Below, in pieces: positions 34,757-43,414 of a stretch of DNA of 64,000 nucleotides (positions are counted from its first letter, which is position 1; each line of letters begins with the position of its first letter). This stretch comes from an uncultured Francisellaceae bacterium. GTDB lineage: Bacteria; Pseudomonadota; Gammaproteobacteria; UBA6186; Azoamicaceae. The translations under genes were made by a program, and so were the position numbers. The notes under the pieces are model-generated. The model was not told where the DNA came from, made no database searches, and saw only the letters and a program-made list of their open reading frames with translations. The DNA lies in assembly GCA_945956915.1 (NCBI GenBank), contig CAMFJH010000003.1, positions 1 through 64,000 of the forward strand, in the 5' to 3' direction.

Positions 34757-35617
34757 ATGAGTGCATGTATGTATAAACAGGGTGTTTTGTATATCGTTGC
34801 TACACCGCTAGGCAATTTAGGCGATATGAGTAATAGAGCGATTGAAATTTTAAATGCGGTAGATCTCATTGCTGCTGAAGATACACGTCACAGTCAGCGA
34901 TTACTCATGCATTTGGGTATTGCTAAAAAACAATTGATTGCCCTATATGATCATAATGAACGCGATCAAAGTGAGGGTTTATTGGCACGCATAGTGGAAG
35001 GTCAAAGTATCGCTTTAATATCGGATGCAGGAACCCCATTGATCAGCGATCCAGGGTACGTATTAGTGCGTACCGCACACGAGCAGGGTATAAGAGTTGT
35101 GCCCATTCCAGGGGCTTGTGCGCTTATCACGGCTTTATCTGCCAGTGGATTACCCACCGATCGCTTCTGTTTTGAAGGATTTTTACCTGCCAAAACACAT
35201 GCCCGTGAAGAAGTCCTGCAGCATTTGCTCAAAGAAACCAGAACATTGGTTTTTTATGAAGCACCTCATCGTATTCTAGAAACCCTAAAATCCCTGCATA
35301 CTATTTTTGGCCCAGATCGAGAAGCTACTCTGGCTCGAGAATTAACCAAAACCTTTGAAACCATTAAGCAAGGCACAGTATTAGAATTGTTAACTTGGGT
35401 TGAAAGTGATACCAATCAAACCCGAGGTGAAATAGTATTGATTTTAAAAGGGGCAGTGGCTGCAAAGAAAGCCGGATTGACGCCTGAAGCATTGAATATC
35501 TTATCTGTTTTAATGGCTGATCTCTCTTTAAAACAAGCTGTAGACTTAACGGTAAAAATCACAGGTATCCGAAAACGCGAGGTCTATGACTGTGCTTTAA
35601 GGTTACTAGAAAGCTGA
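34757..35617 (+). CDS. rsmI: 16S rRNA (cytidine-1402 2'-O)-methyltransferase
   Basis: SAM-dependent methyltransferase of the tetrapyrrole-methylase fold. N terminus GVLYIVATPLGNLGDMSNRA, then DLIAAEDTRHSQRLL, ALISDAGTPLISDPGYVLV and PGACALITALSASGLP are diagnostic for RsmI. Start may be ATG 34757 or ATG 34769. The 3' end overlaps the convergent serine-hydrolase gene by 12 bases. 286 aa is normal. Confidence 0.93.
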   Translation: MSACMYKQGVLYIVATPLGNLGDMSNRAIEILNAVDLIAAEDTRHSQRLLMHLGIAKKQLIALYDHNERDQSEGLLARIVEGQSIALISDAGTPLISDPGYVLVRTAHEQGIRVVPIPGACALITALSASGLPTDRFCFEGFLPAKTHAREEVLQHLLKETRTLVFYEAPHRILETLKSLHTIFGPDREATLARELTKTFETIKQGTVLELLTWVESDTNQTRGEIVLILKGAVAAKKAGLTPEALNILSVLMADLSLKQAVDLTVKITGIRKREVYDCALRLLES

Positions 35618-37054
35618 GAAATACATATCAAAAAATTGCATAGCAAGTCTAGGGGAAAATTTAATTTCAGAGTTATGCAATACTACAATACCCACTTGTT
35701 CTTCTGGAATAAAAGCAATAAAATTTTTAAAGCCTTTTACCCAACCGGCATGGTAAACCATCTTTTTCTGGTTAAAATCAATCAAACGCCATCCTAAGCC
35801 ATAGGAAGAATTTTTTATTTTATCGCGAGCTCCATTTACAGGGCTTAGAGATTTCGAAGGGGTTGGGACTAAAGGTTCATGTAACCGAGCTAAAACGCTT
35901 TGATTCACAACGCCGGGATAGCCGCCAAGCTGTGCTTTTAAAAAAATGGCCATGTCTCTAATAGAAGAATTGATCCCACCCGCAGGGGCAACACTGTAAT
36001 AGCCTGTTGAATAGGTGGCCGCAGGTATCATTTTGTTTTTAGTGCTCTGGATATGCGGAAAGGCACGATTGGGGTTAGCCAGGAGTGCTGCGTAAGTGGT
36101 AGAAGTGTTGTTCATATTGAGCGGTTTGAGTAAATATGTCGATAAGCAGTCTTGAAAAGAATGACGAGTGGCTGCCAGAACAATTTCGTTGATTAAACTG
36201 AACATCGCATTATGATAATCATAGCGTTTTCCAATTGCCGCTGTGACTCGGGTGGTTTGTAGCATGCGTATTAATTTGGAATGGGGGGCAAAGGTCTCGA
36301 TTAAATGATCAAAACCTGAGCGTGGAAGACCGGAGGAATGGGATAAAACATGCTTAATTTTAAGGGAGTCAGCATTTTTGGGCGCATTTAAAGAAAAATT
36401 GGGTAGGTAACGAGAGACTGGATCATTCACATTTAAGAGACCGCGTTGTTCAAGTAAGGCTGTTAAGGTAGCAGAAATTGGTTTAGAAACAGAGGCTAAT
36501 TGAAATATGGTATCGACATCGATTTTTTCTGGTTTCCCTAAGGTCCTTACACCATATCCGTGCATAAATACGATCTCATTTTTATACACAATGGCTACAG
36601 CACACCCAGGAATATGTTTATCGCTTAGGGTTTTTAATAATTTTTGTTCAAATTCAGAGACCACAGAATGTATATTACGGGGTATTAAGCGTCGTATTTG
36701 TGTTGCAAGATTTTGGGATAAAGGGCTAGAAGGTAATTTGGTTTTTGTTTTGGTTTTGATAGGGGTTGCAATAGGCAGAGCAATGCTTGCTTTGGGTTTT
36801 ATCTTAACCGTGTCGATTTCAGGTTTTTTTAATTTGGCCAAAGGTTGTAGCGCTTTTTTACTTGTTTTAGAACTCGTGCTTTGAGGCTTAGCTTTGCTTA
36901 ACTTTTTAAGAGGGGTGCTTTTGCTAACCACAACAGCAGATTTTGCCTTAGATTTCTTTGGGGGGGCTGCATAAGAAGGCTCTAGAAAGCCCAACCAGAT
37001 CAAGCTAAAAATAAGACTTAAGAGCTTGATTTTGCTTGTTAAATAAATTTTCAT
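35606..37054 (-). CDS. Serine hydrolase, class C beta-lactamase/PBP-like family, with Lys/Pro-rich N-terminal extension
   Basis: 482-aa exported protein. A signal peptide (cleavage near residue 29, after SYA) is followed by a low-complexity lysine, serine and proline-rich region (about 30-112), then the beta-lactamase-fold domain. The three active-site motifs are present: S188-V-S-K191, Y280-H-N282 and H435-A-G437. The set fits the family with esterase or D-amino-acid peptidase activity; a true AmpC usually has KTG rather than HxG at the third motif, so beta-lactam hydrolysis is less likely. The basic extension could bind the cell wall or nucleic acid. Confidence 0.85.
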   Translation of the reverse strand: MKIYLTSKIKLLSLIFSLIWLGFLEPSYAAPPKKSKAKSAVVVSKSTPLKKLSKAKPQSTSSKTSKKALQPLAKLKKPEIDTVKIKPKASIALPIATPIKTKTKTKLPSSPLSQNLATQIRRLIPRNIHSVVSEFEQKLLKTLSDKHIPGCAVAIVYKNEIVFMHGYGVRTLGKPEKIDVDTIFQLASVSKPISATLTALLEQRGLLNVNDPVSRYLPNFSLNAPKNADSLKIKHVLSHSSGLPRSGFDHLIETFAPHSKLIRMLQTTRVTAAIGKRYDYHNAMFSLINEIVLAATRHSFQDCLSTYLLKPLNMNNTSTTYAALLANPNRAFPHIQSTKNKMIPAATYSTGYYSVAPAGGINSSIRDMAIFLKAQLGGYPGVVNQSVLARLHEPLVPTPSKSLSPVNGARDKIKNSSYGLGWRLIDFNQKKMVYHAGWVKGFKNFIAFIPEEQVGIVVLHNSEIKFSPRLAMQFFDMYFSAF

Positions 37055-37120
37055 ATAAACCGTTTCTGTACACTCATTTCTTTAAATTCTAGCATGAAAG
37101 TTGGGTAACAGGTAAAATTC

Positions 37121-37149
37121 TTGCAAGTTCAAGGGAATGGAGGTATTCT
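37121..37149 (+). promoter_or_regulatory. rnpB promoter
   Basis: TTGCAA (37121-37126), a 17-base spacer and TATTCT (37144-37149). The predicted start of transcription, 7-8 bases further, coincides with the 5' end of RNase P RNA at about 37157. Confidence 0.75.
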
Positions 37150-37156
37150 AGCGCTT

Positions 37157-37501
37157 GGGAGTTGGCCAGGCAGTCGCTCTATTCACTTTGAATAGAGAGG
37201 AAAGTCCGGGCTCCATAGGGCAGAGTGCCAGGTAACGCCTGGGAAGTGAAAGCTTACGGAAAGTGCAACAGAAAGATACCGCCTATGCAATTGTATGGGT
37301 AAGGGTGAAATGGTGCGGTAAGAGCGCACCGCGTAAGTGGTAACAGTTACGGCATGGCAAACCCCACTCGGAGCAAGACCAAATAGGAATCCAATAGGTG
37401 CGGCCCGCACTGGATTCGGGTAGGTCGCTTGAGGCGCATGGTGACGTGCGTCCTAGATGAATGATTGTCCACGACAGAACCCGGCTTATAGGCCGGCTCC
37501 C
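37157..37501 (+). ncRNA. rnpB: RNase P RNA (bacterial class A)
   Basis: Catalytic RNA that matures tRNA 5' ends. The conserved core GAGGAAAGTCCGGGCTCC lies at about 37196-37213, the universal AACAGAAA-type and GGCAAACCCC segments follow, and the 3' part carries ACAGAACCCGGCTTAT. The outer P1 helix pairs GGGAGTTGGCC at 37157-37167 with GGCCGGCTCCC at 37491-37501, which sets the ends within a few bases. Reading frames crossing this region are shadows. Confidence 0.95.
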
Positions 37502-37591
37502 GCTTTATTATTTTTAAGCTATTTGCAACTTTTTAGATCTAGCGCACTCTTAATAGATAACAAATATCTTTTATTTGTAGAGTGTAAGAAC

Positions 37592-38167
37592 ATGGACGCA
37601 AAAGAAATATTGTTAAAGCTTATTGAAATTAAAAGCAAAGACAATCCCTCAGATTTAGGACAAAAACAAGATCTCTTATTAATTTATACCATGAAAAATA
37701 CTCCAGACCTTGTTATGAAGCTTATTAAAGCAAAAATTAATCTGAATGAAACAGATAGTGAAGGAAAGACCGGATTGTATTGGGCGATTCATTTTAAGCA
37801 GGAAATAAATGCGTTAGCATTGGTTAAAGCAGATGCTAGGCTTCAAAACATCGAACCTATGGGAATGTCAGCTCTGTACTGGGCAATTAGATTTAAACTT
37901 TCGGAAGTTGCTCTAGAAATTATTAAAGTATCATCACTGGCTAATCTTAATGAAATAGGGTCAGATAAAACAGCACGAGATTTTGCCCTTGGAAAATGAG
38001 AAAAAGATATTGTTGAAGCAATTGATGAACGCTTAAAATCATTATCTTTAGATGCAGAGCAGAGTTTAGCTGCACCCACCTATACGCCAATGAAATTACA
38101 TATACAATCTGAAAATACTAATCTGCAACAATCTGTAGCGGATCCTAGCAAAAAACCTAAGGTTTAA
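37592..38167 (+). pseudogene. Ankyrin-repeat gene interrupted by an in-frame TGA
   Basis: From ATG 37592 (MDAKEILLK) the frame encodes 135 residues with ankyrin units (TDSEGKTGLYWAIHFKQEINALALVKA; MGMSALYWAIRFKLSEVALEIIK; then SDKTARDFALGK). It ends at TGA 37997-37999. The same frame then continues for 55 more codons (EKDIVEAIDERLKSLSL ... PSKKPKV) to TAA 38165-38167, and this part reads as the natural continuation of the last ankyrin helix. A CGA or TGG to TGA change would explain it. A 135-aa truncated product may still be made. Ankyrin proteins are common host-interaction factors in intracellular bacteria. Confidence 0.6.
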
Positions 38168-38540
38168 GGGGCTGATAAATCATTCGTGTATGAGACATCC
38201 GATCGAATATATTCAACGGTAGTATTATAGAAGGTAGCAGAGTCACAAAACGTAGAATGGCTTGAGAATAACGAAGTCTTTGATCTGTATTTTGGGCATC
38301 CACTATTTTCAAGCCCCAAGCTTTCATCCCAGAGGTTTGGCCTCCGTACCGCCAAAAGCCAATAGAATAACAAGCTATGATTAGAAGCAGACTCAGCCTG
38401 TACCAGAGATTGGGAGGCAATGCTTGCCCTTTATTAACCAACACCAAGAGCGCTGTCCAGATAACGAAGAGCGCAAGAAGGAGTATGCAGTCGTATAAAA
38501 AAGCAGTTAGACGTCTTAATATCATGGAGAAATTGTTCAT
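38157..38540 (-). CDS. RDD family membrane protein
   Basis: 127-aa protein with three predicted membrane helices. The RDD signature is degenerate at the start (RRLTAFLYDCILLLALFVIW), and the typical YGGQTSGMKAWGLKIVD motif follows. The function of this family is mostly unknown; some members are Na+/H+ antiporters. Its 3' end overlaps the ankyrin pseudogene by 11 bases, and tRNA-Leu lies directly upstream on the same strand. Confidence 0.85.
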   Translation of the reverse strand: MNNFSMILRRLTAFLYDCILLLALFVIWTALLVLVNKGQALPPNLWYRLSLLLIIACYSIGFWRYGGQTSGMKAWGLKIVDAQNTDQRLRYSQAILRFVTLLPSIILPLNIFDRMSHTRMIYQPLKP

Positions 38541-38545
38541 TTAAA

Positions 38546-38632
38546 TGGTGCCGGGAAAGAGAATCGAACTCTTACGATGTCGCCATCACCGGATTTTGAG
38601 TCCGGCGCGTCTACCAGTTCCGCCATCCCGGC
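38546..38632 (-). tRNA. tRNA-Leu (anticodon CAA)
   Basis: An 87-nt class II tRNA with the long variable arm of tRNA-Leu. The acceptor stem GCCGGGA pairs with TCCCGGC, CCA is encoded, and the anticodon stem CCGGA/TCCGG encloses CTCAAAA with anticodon CAA. The T arm contains GTTCGATTC. Confidence 0.95.
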
Positions 38633-38654
38633 TACAGATTTCTGTGTAGATGGC

Positions 38655-38682
38655 ATTGTATCAGATTATTTTAACGTGTTAA
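38655..38682 (-). promoter_or_regulatory. tRNA-Leu promoter
   Basis: On the minus strand TTAACA (38682-38677), a 16-base spacer and TACAAT (38660-38655), with the tRNA 5' end 23 bases downstream. Confidence 0.6.
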
Positions 38683-38762
38683 AGTGTTTTTAAGTGATTT
38701 ATTATCTGATTGAACAGTTTGATTATAAATATGTTAATTAACTATCTTGAATGGAGAGAAAG

Positions 38763-39125
38763 ATGAAACAAATAGTACTGGGTTTATTCAGCCTGTGTCT
38801 TACAGGAGCCGTGCTCGCAGAAACAGCTGTCGCACCCGATGCCGGATCAAGTGCCCTTTCTTCGGGATTAATGTTTGCAGCTTTTGCCGCTATTTTTTAT
38901 TTTTTTATTTTAAAACCTCAGAGTAAACGTGCAAAAGAACAAAGAGAGTTGATTGCCCGTATCAGTGTGGGCGATGAAGTAATGACCACAAGTGGTATTT
39001 TAGGTAAAATTCAAAGAGTTTCAGATAATTATTTTGTATTGGCTGTGTCCCAAGAGGTAGAATTGACAGTACAAAAACAAGCTGTTGTAGGTGTATTACC
39101 CAAAGGTACTTTGAATAAAATTTAA
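38763..39125 (+). CDS. yajC: Preprotein translocase subunit YajC
   Basis: 120-aa single-span membrane protein that associates with SecDF. It has an N-terminal signal-like segment, a hydrophobic helix (LMFAAFAAIFYFFILKPQSK, about 38-58) ending in the family's RPQxKR-like KPQSKRAKE, and the cytosolic VGDEVMTTSGILGKI domain. GGAGA at 38754-38758 favours ATG 38763 over ATG 38751. tgt, often just upstream, is absent here. Confidence 0.93.
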   Translation: MKQIVLGLFSLCLTGAVLAETAVAPDAGSSALSSGLMFAAFAAIFYFFILKPQSKRAKEQRELIARISVGDEVMTTSGILGKIQRVSDNYFVLAVSQEVELTVQKQAVVGVLPKGTLNKI

Positions 39126-39136
39126 GGAATAACATT

Positions 39137-40816
39137 ATGATGACCTTCCCACGTTGGAAATACTATGTACTGGCTTTTGTATTGTGCTTAGGTTTTGTTT
39201 ATGCATTACCCAATTTATATGGTGATGATCCTGCTGTACAAGTAAAAGCATTGTCTCAAAATGCGGAAGAGTCTTCTAGTGCAAAAAACACTCAAGATAT
39301 TCTGGCCAAGATATCGACATTGTTAGAAGAAGCACACCTACGCGCGAAATCGATTAAACAAGAAAAAGCAGGGGAGGAAGGTGATACGATTTTAATCCGT
39401 TTATCCAATCCGGAAGATCAATTAAAAGCCAAAGAAATTTTGAAAAAAGGATTAGGTGAGTCTTACAGTGTCGCGCTGAATTTAGCACCTTTAACACCTC
39501 ATTGGTTAAGCGTTTTGGGCGCAGAACCCATGAAATTAGGTTTGGATTTGCGAGGCGGTGTTCACTTTTTATTAGAAGTGGATTTTGAATCGATGATGAA
39601 TAGACGTTTGCAAGAATTTGCAGGGACAGACAATCTATCCAAAAATCAGATAGACGATATGACGCGTCAAATTCGTAATGAAACCATGGAACAAACGGTA
39701 AGTACTTTGCGCAAACGTGTTAATGAACTGGGTGTTGCAGAAGCCATTGTGCAACGTCAAGGTTTAAATAGAGTCGTCGTACAGTTACCTGGAATCCAAG
39801 ATACGGCTTATGCAAGAGACATTTTAGGAAAAACAGCGACTTTAAAGTTTTTATTAGAAGATGATGAGCATGATATTAAAACAGCCTTAACAGGTCGCAT
39901 AATTCCAGGATCAAAATTATATACCGATAAATATGGCCCTGTTTTATTAAAAGAAAAACTCATTTTAAGTGGGGAATCCGTGACAGGGGCAACTACGGGT
40001 ATGGATAAAGACAATAAACCTTCTGTTAATATTCGTTTAGGAGGGGATGTTTCGCAGTTTGTTAAAACCACTCGTGAAAATATTGGGCATGTGATGGCTG
40101 TAGTCTATGTGGAAGTGCAAGATCAAAAAATAAAAGAAACCTTGATTAGCCGAGCAACGATTAACGATACCTTAGGAAATAATTTTCAAATCACGGGTTT
40201 TTCTATGCAAGCAGCTAGGGATTTAGCTTTGCTATTACGCGCAGGAGCACTACCGGCAGCCATTTCCATTGTAGAAGAACGTATTGTAGGGCCTAGCATG
40301 GGTCAAGACAATATTCGTATGGGAATGACCTCTGTGGCAGTAGGTTTAGGGTTGGTCATGTTGTTTATGACACTCTATTATGGTGCATTCGGTATGTTAG
40401 CCAATATCGCTTTAGTGGCTAATTTAATTTTACTATTGGCCGTGATGTCTTTAATAGGTGCAACACTCACTTTACCGGGCATTGCCGGTATTGTTTTGAC
40501 CCTAGGTATGGCTGTTGATGCCAATGTTTTAATATTTGAGCGGATTAGAGAAGAGTTACGCTTAGGCCTATCACCACAAGCCAGTATTCATCGTGGGTTT
40601 GAATATGCCTTTGCGACGATTATAGATTCCAATTTAACCACCTTAATAGTTGGTGTTATTTTGTTTACCATCGGCTCTGGACCTATTAAAGGGTTTGCAA
40701 TCACTTTATGTATTGGTATCTTAACCACTTTGTTAACCGCGACGATGGGTTCTCGGGCATTGGTGCATTTATTTTTCGGCAGTCGAACATTAAAACGAGT
40801 GAGAGTGGGTATTTAA
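39137..40816 (+). CDS. secD: Protein translocase subunit SecD
   Basis: RND-type membrane protein that uses the proton gradient to pull exported proteins to the periplasm. One N-terminal helix is followed by a periplasmic region and five C-terminal helices. Motifs GLDLRGGVHFLLEVD (about 134-148), GIAGIVLTLGMAVDANVLIFERIREE and the SNLTTLIVGVILF segment are diagnostic. At 559 aa it is somewhat shorter than the E. coli protein (615 aa). One base separates it from secF. Confidence 0.96.
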   Translation: MMTFPRWKYYVLAFVLCLGFVYALPNLYGDDPAVQVKALSQNAEESSSAKNTQDILAKISTLLEEAHLRAKSIKQEKAGEEGDTILIRLSNPEDQLKAKEILKKGLGESYSVALNLAPLTPHWLSVLGAEPMKLGLDLRGGVHFLLEVDFESMMNRRLQEFAGTDNLSKNQIDDMTRQIRNETMEQTVSTLRKRVNELGVAEAIVQRQGLNRVVVQLPGIQDTAYARDILGKTATLKFLLEDDEHDIKTALTGRIIPGSKLYTDKYGPVLLKEKLILSGESVTGATTGMDKDNKPSVNIRLGGDVSQFVKTTRENIGHVMAVVYVEVQDQKIKETLISRATINDTLGNNFQITGFSMQAARDLALLLRAGALPAAISIVEERIVGPSMGQDNIRMGMTSVAVGLGLVMLFMTLYYGAFGMLANIALVANLILLLAVMSLIGATLTLPGIAGIVLTLGMAVDANVLIFERIREELRLGLSPQASIHRGFEYAFATIIDSNLTTLIVGVILFTIGSGPIKGFAITLCIGILTTLLTATMGSRALVHLFFGSRTLKRVRVGI

Positions 40817-40817
40817 T

Positions 40818-41747
40818 ATGGAATTTTTTAAAAAACAAACAACCATCAATTTTATGGGCTATCGCCGGTATACCGTATTGGCTTCCCTTTTGTTATGGAT
40901 AGCCTCCATTATTTTATTAGCTACCCAAGGATTACAGTTTGGATTAGATTTTACCGGGGGAACTCAAATAGAGGCCAGGTTTAATTCCCCTATCGAGGTT
41001 TCTTCTGTTCGGACGCAATTTGAACATGAAGGATTTAAAGGTGTTAGGGTGCAGCAATATGGTTCTACCCAAGATCTCTTAATCCGAGTTGCCCATCAAA
41101 AGAACGAAGATGAGCAGCTCAGCAGCCAACGGGTAAAAGCTTCTTTGCTAAAAGACTATCCAGGGGTTGAGATTAGGCGTATTGAATTTGTAGGCTCAGA
41201 AGTCGGTACCCAATTGGTGCAACAGGGTTTAATGGCCATTGTGGTTTCAATTTTGGCTACAATGATATACATTGCATTCAGATTTGAATACCGTTTAGCC
41301 GTCAGTGCTGCCGTGGGTTTATTGCACGATGCAATATTGTTGTTGGGGGTATTTTCTTTATTTAAATTTGAATTTGATCTGGCGACTTTAGCATCAGTAT
41401 TGGCGGTATTGGGTTATTCTTTAAACGATACCATTGTCGTATTTGATAGGGTAAGAGAAAATTTCAGGAAAGTCCGCAAAGGCACACCGGTTGAGATTAT
41501 GAATTTATCAATTAATCAAACCTTATCTAGAACCATTATGACTTCTTTTATGACCATGCTGGTTGTATTGGCCTTGTTATTCTTTGGGGGCGAGTCATTG
41601 TTTGGTTTTTCCATGGCATTTTTTGTGGGTATTTTAATCGGTACTTTCTCATCCATTTATGTATCCGGTGCACTCGCTTTGTGGATGGGCTTAAGTAAAG
41701 CTGATTTAATGCTGAAACCTAAAGTTGCTTTAGATGAAATTCCTTAA
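40818..41747 (+). CDS. secF: Protein translocase subunit SecF
   Basis: Partner of SecD, 309 aa, six transmembrane helices. Motifs GLDFTGGTQIEARF and VLAVLGYSLNDTIVVFDRVREN are diagnostic. In pseudomonads suhB follows secF; here a MazG-like gene follows, and suhB lies nearby on the other strand after metK. Confidence 0.96.
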   Translation: MEFFKKQTTINFMGYRRYTVLASLLLWIASIILLATQGLQFGLDFTGGTQIEARFNSPIEVSSVRTQFEHEGFKGVRVQQYGSTQDLLIRVAHQKNEDEQLSSQRVKASLLKDYPGVEIRRIEFVGSEVGTQLVQQGLMAIVVSILATMIYIAFRFEYRLAVSAAVGLLHDAILLLGVFSLFKFEFDLATLASVLAVLGYSLNDTIVVFDRVRENFRKVRKGTPVEIMNLSINQTLSRTIMTSFMTMLVVLALLFFGGESLFGFSMAFFVGILIGTFSSIYVSGALALWMGLSKADLMLKPKVALDEIP

Positions 41748-41767
41748 TAAAGTTGAGAAGTAGTACT

Positions 41768-42139
41768 ATGCATATATTTCAGAAACTCGTGAATCATATT
41801 AAAGATGCGCGCCAGTTTGGGTTTGATTATCCGAATCCCAATATAGCACTTGATGATGTGATTGATGAATGTCGGGAAGTAAGAGAAGATATTAAAAATA
41901 ATGCGCCCGCGGATAAAATCCAAGAAGAAATCGGAGACGTTATATACTCTGCGATTTTTTTATGTGATCTATGCGGCTTTGACGTGGAAGAAACCTTCGA
42001 AAAAACTTTTAATAAATTCACCTCTCGGTTAAATGCGCTCAAAAATTTTACAGCAGAACACGGTATGAGCACCCTACAAGGACAACCTCGAGAATTTATG
42101 CTCTCACTTTGGAAAAAAGTGAAGGAATTGGAAAAGTGA
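41768..42139 (+). CDS. MazG-like nucleotide pyrophosphohydrolase
   Basis: 123-aa all-alpha NTP pyrophosphohydrolase-like protein. The metal-binding pattern is visible as DDVIDECREVREDI and EEIGDVIYSAIFLCD (E-x2-E...E-x2-D), as in the MazG/dUTPase superfamily. It probably hydrolyses nucleoside triphosphates to monophosphates. GAGAAG upstream supports ATG 41768. It is probably co-transcribed with secDF and is followed by a strong hairpin. Confidence 0.7.
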   Translation: MHIFQKLVNHIKDARQFGFDYPNPNIALDDVIDECREVREDIKNNAPADKIQEEIGDVIYSAIFLCDLCGFDVEETFEKTFNKFTSRLNALKNFTAEHGMSTLQGQPREFMLSLWKKVKELEK

Positions 42140-42156
42140 AAATCTTTCCTCTGTCG

Positions 42157-42189
42157 GGACCTTCTCCCGTTTTTTTCGGGAGAAGGTCC
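42157..42189. terminator. Strong hairpin, terminator and possible REP-like element
   Basis: A perfect 13-bp stem (42157-42169 with 42177-42189) with a 7-T loop, between the MazG-like gene and convergent metK. It continues into GGCAGGGGATGAGGG (about 42190-42204), wording common in dispersed palindromic repeats of gammaproteobacteria, so it may be both terminator and repeat. Confidence 0.7.
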
Positions 42190-42219
42190 GGCAGGGGATG
42201 AGGGTCTAGAAAAAAATAA

Positions 42220-43374
42220 TTACAGATACTCTTTCAAAATCTCTGCTTTATCGGTTAATTCCCAAGTAAAATTAGGTTCTTCTCTGCCGAAATGGCCGAA
42301 AGCTGCTGTGGGTGTATAGATGGGGCGGAGTAGGTTAAGATGTTCAATAATAGCCCCTGGTCTTAAATCAAAAATTTCGGGGATGAGAGCACAGATATGT
42401 TCATCGGAGATTTTTCCTGTACCAAAAGTGTCTATACCGATGGAGGTAGGTTTGGCGATACCGATAGCATAAGAGATTTGGATTTCGCAACGATCGGCTA
42501 AACCTGCTGCCACGATATTTTTAGCCACATACCGAGCCATATAAGCTGCTGAACGATCAACTTTGGAAGGATCTTTTCCAGAGAATGCGCCTCCCCCATG
42601 GCGTGCCATGCCACCATAGGTATCAACAATAATTTTGCGTCCTGTTAAACCACAATCCCCCATAGGCCCTCCAATAACAAAGCGCCCTGTTGGGTTAACT
42701 AAGAAACGCGTATTTTGGGTGATAAATTGTTCTGGAATGACTGGTTTTATAATTAAATCGATCACAGCTTCTGTCAGATCCGCGTGTGAGATATCAGGAG
42801 CATGTTGAGTGGAAAATACGATAGTGTCTATAGCGATGGGTTTAGAATCTTCATAGATAAAAGTAATTTGGCTTTTTGCATCGGGCCTTAACCAAGGTAA
42901 AATAGCTTTTTTTCGAATAAAAGCTTGTTGCTCCATTAATTTGTGCGCATAAGAAATAGGTGCTGGCATGAGTATATCGGTTTCATTGGAAGCATAACCA
43001 AACATCATGCCTTGATCCCCTGCACCTTGCTCTTTAAGATCTACTGCATCAACCCCCATTGCGATATCAGAAGATTGTTTTCCAATGGCATTGATAACAG
43101 CACAAGAATGGCCATCAAATCCCATATCAGAATCGTTATAACCAATATTAACAATTTTTTCTCGGATTAGGGCTTCTAGATCAATCCAGGCAGAGGTAGA
43201 AATTTCGCCACCGATTAAAACCATCCCAGTTTTCACATATGTTTCGCAAGCCACACGAGCCGTAGGATCTTGTGTCAAAATGGCATCGAGTACGATATCG
43301 GATAATTGATCGGCTATTTTATCAGGATGTCCTTCAGAAACCGATTCAGAGGTGAAGAAAAATCGCTTGTTCAT
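42220..43374 (-). CDS. metK: S-adenosylmethionine synthetase
   Basis: Makes SAM from methionine and ATP. N terminus [21 protein letters not shown], the signature [12 protein letters not shown] (about 114-125) and the [19 protein letters not shown] motif are diagnostic. 384 aa matches E. coli. It is separated from upstream suhB by about 40 bases on the same strand; no SAM riboswitch was seen. Confidence 0.97.
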   Translation of the reverse strand: MNKRFFFTSESVSEGHPDKIADQLSDIVLDAILTQDPTARVACETYVKTGMVLIGGEISTSAWIDLEALIREKIVNIGYNDSDMGFDGHSCAVINAIGKQSSDIAMGVDAVDLKEQGAGDQGMMFGYASNETDILMPAPISYAHKLMEQQAFIRKKAILPWLRPDAKSQITFIYEDSKPIAIDTIVFSTQHAPDISHADLTEAVIDLIIKPVIPEQFITQNTRFLVNPTGRFVIGGPMGDCGLTGRKIIVDTYGGMARHGGGAFSGKDPSKVDRSAAYMARYVAKNIVAAGLADRCEIQISYAIGIAKPTSIGIDTFGTGKISDEHICALIPEIFDLRPGAIIEHLNLLRPIYTPTAAFGHFGREEPNFTWELTDKAEILKEYL

Positions 43375-43414
43375 GTGCCACTCCTTGATTATTGGCTGCG
43401 AATCCTATATGAAT

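Noticed and set aside
36507..36884. 125-residue plus-strand frame inside the serine hydrolase gene
   Set aside because: Antisense to a gene with intact signal peptide and three catalytic motifs; no independent evidence.
37183..37410. Open frame on the minus strand across the RNase P RNA
   Set aside because: It lies entirely within rnpB, whose conserved core and P1 helix are clear; no protein-like features.
37457..37591. 45-codon N-terminal extension of the ankyrin gene
   Set aside because: It reads through the 3' end of RNase P RNA; the ankyrin sequence begins at ATG 37592.
37997..37999. TGA as a selenocysteine codon in the ankyrin gene
   Set aside because: No SECIS-like hairpin was apparent and ankyrin repeats have no selenocysteine precedent; a nonsense change is simpler.
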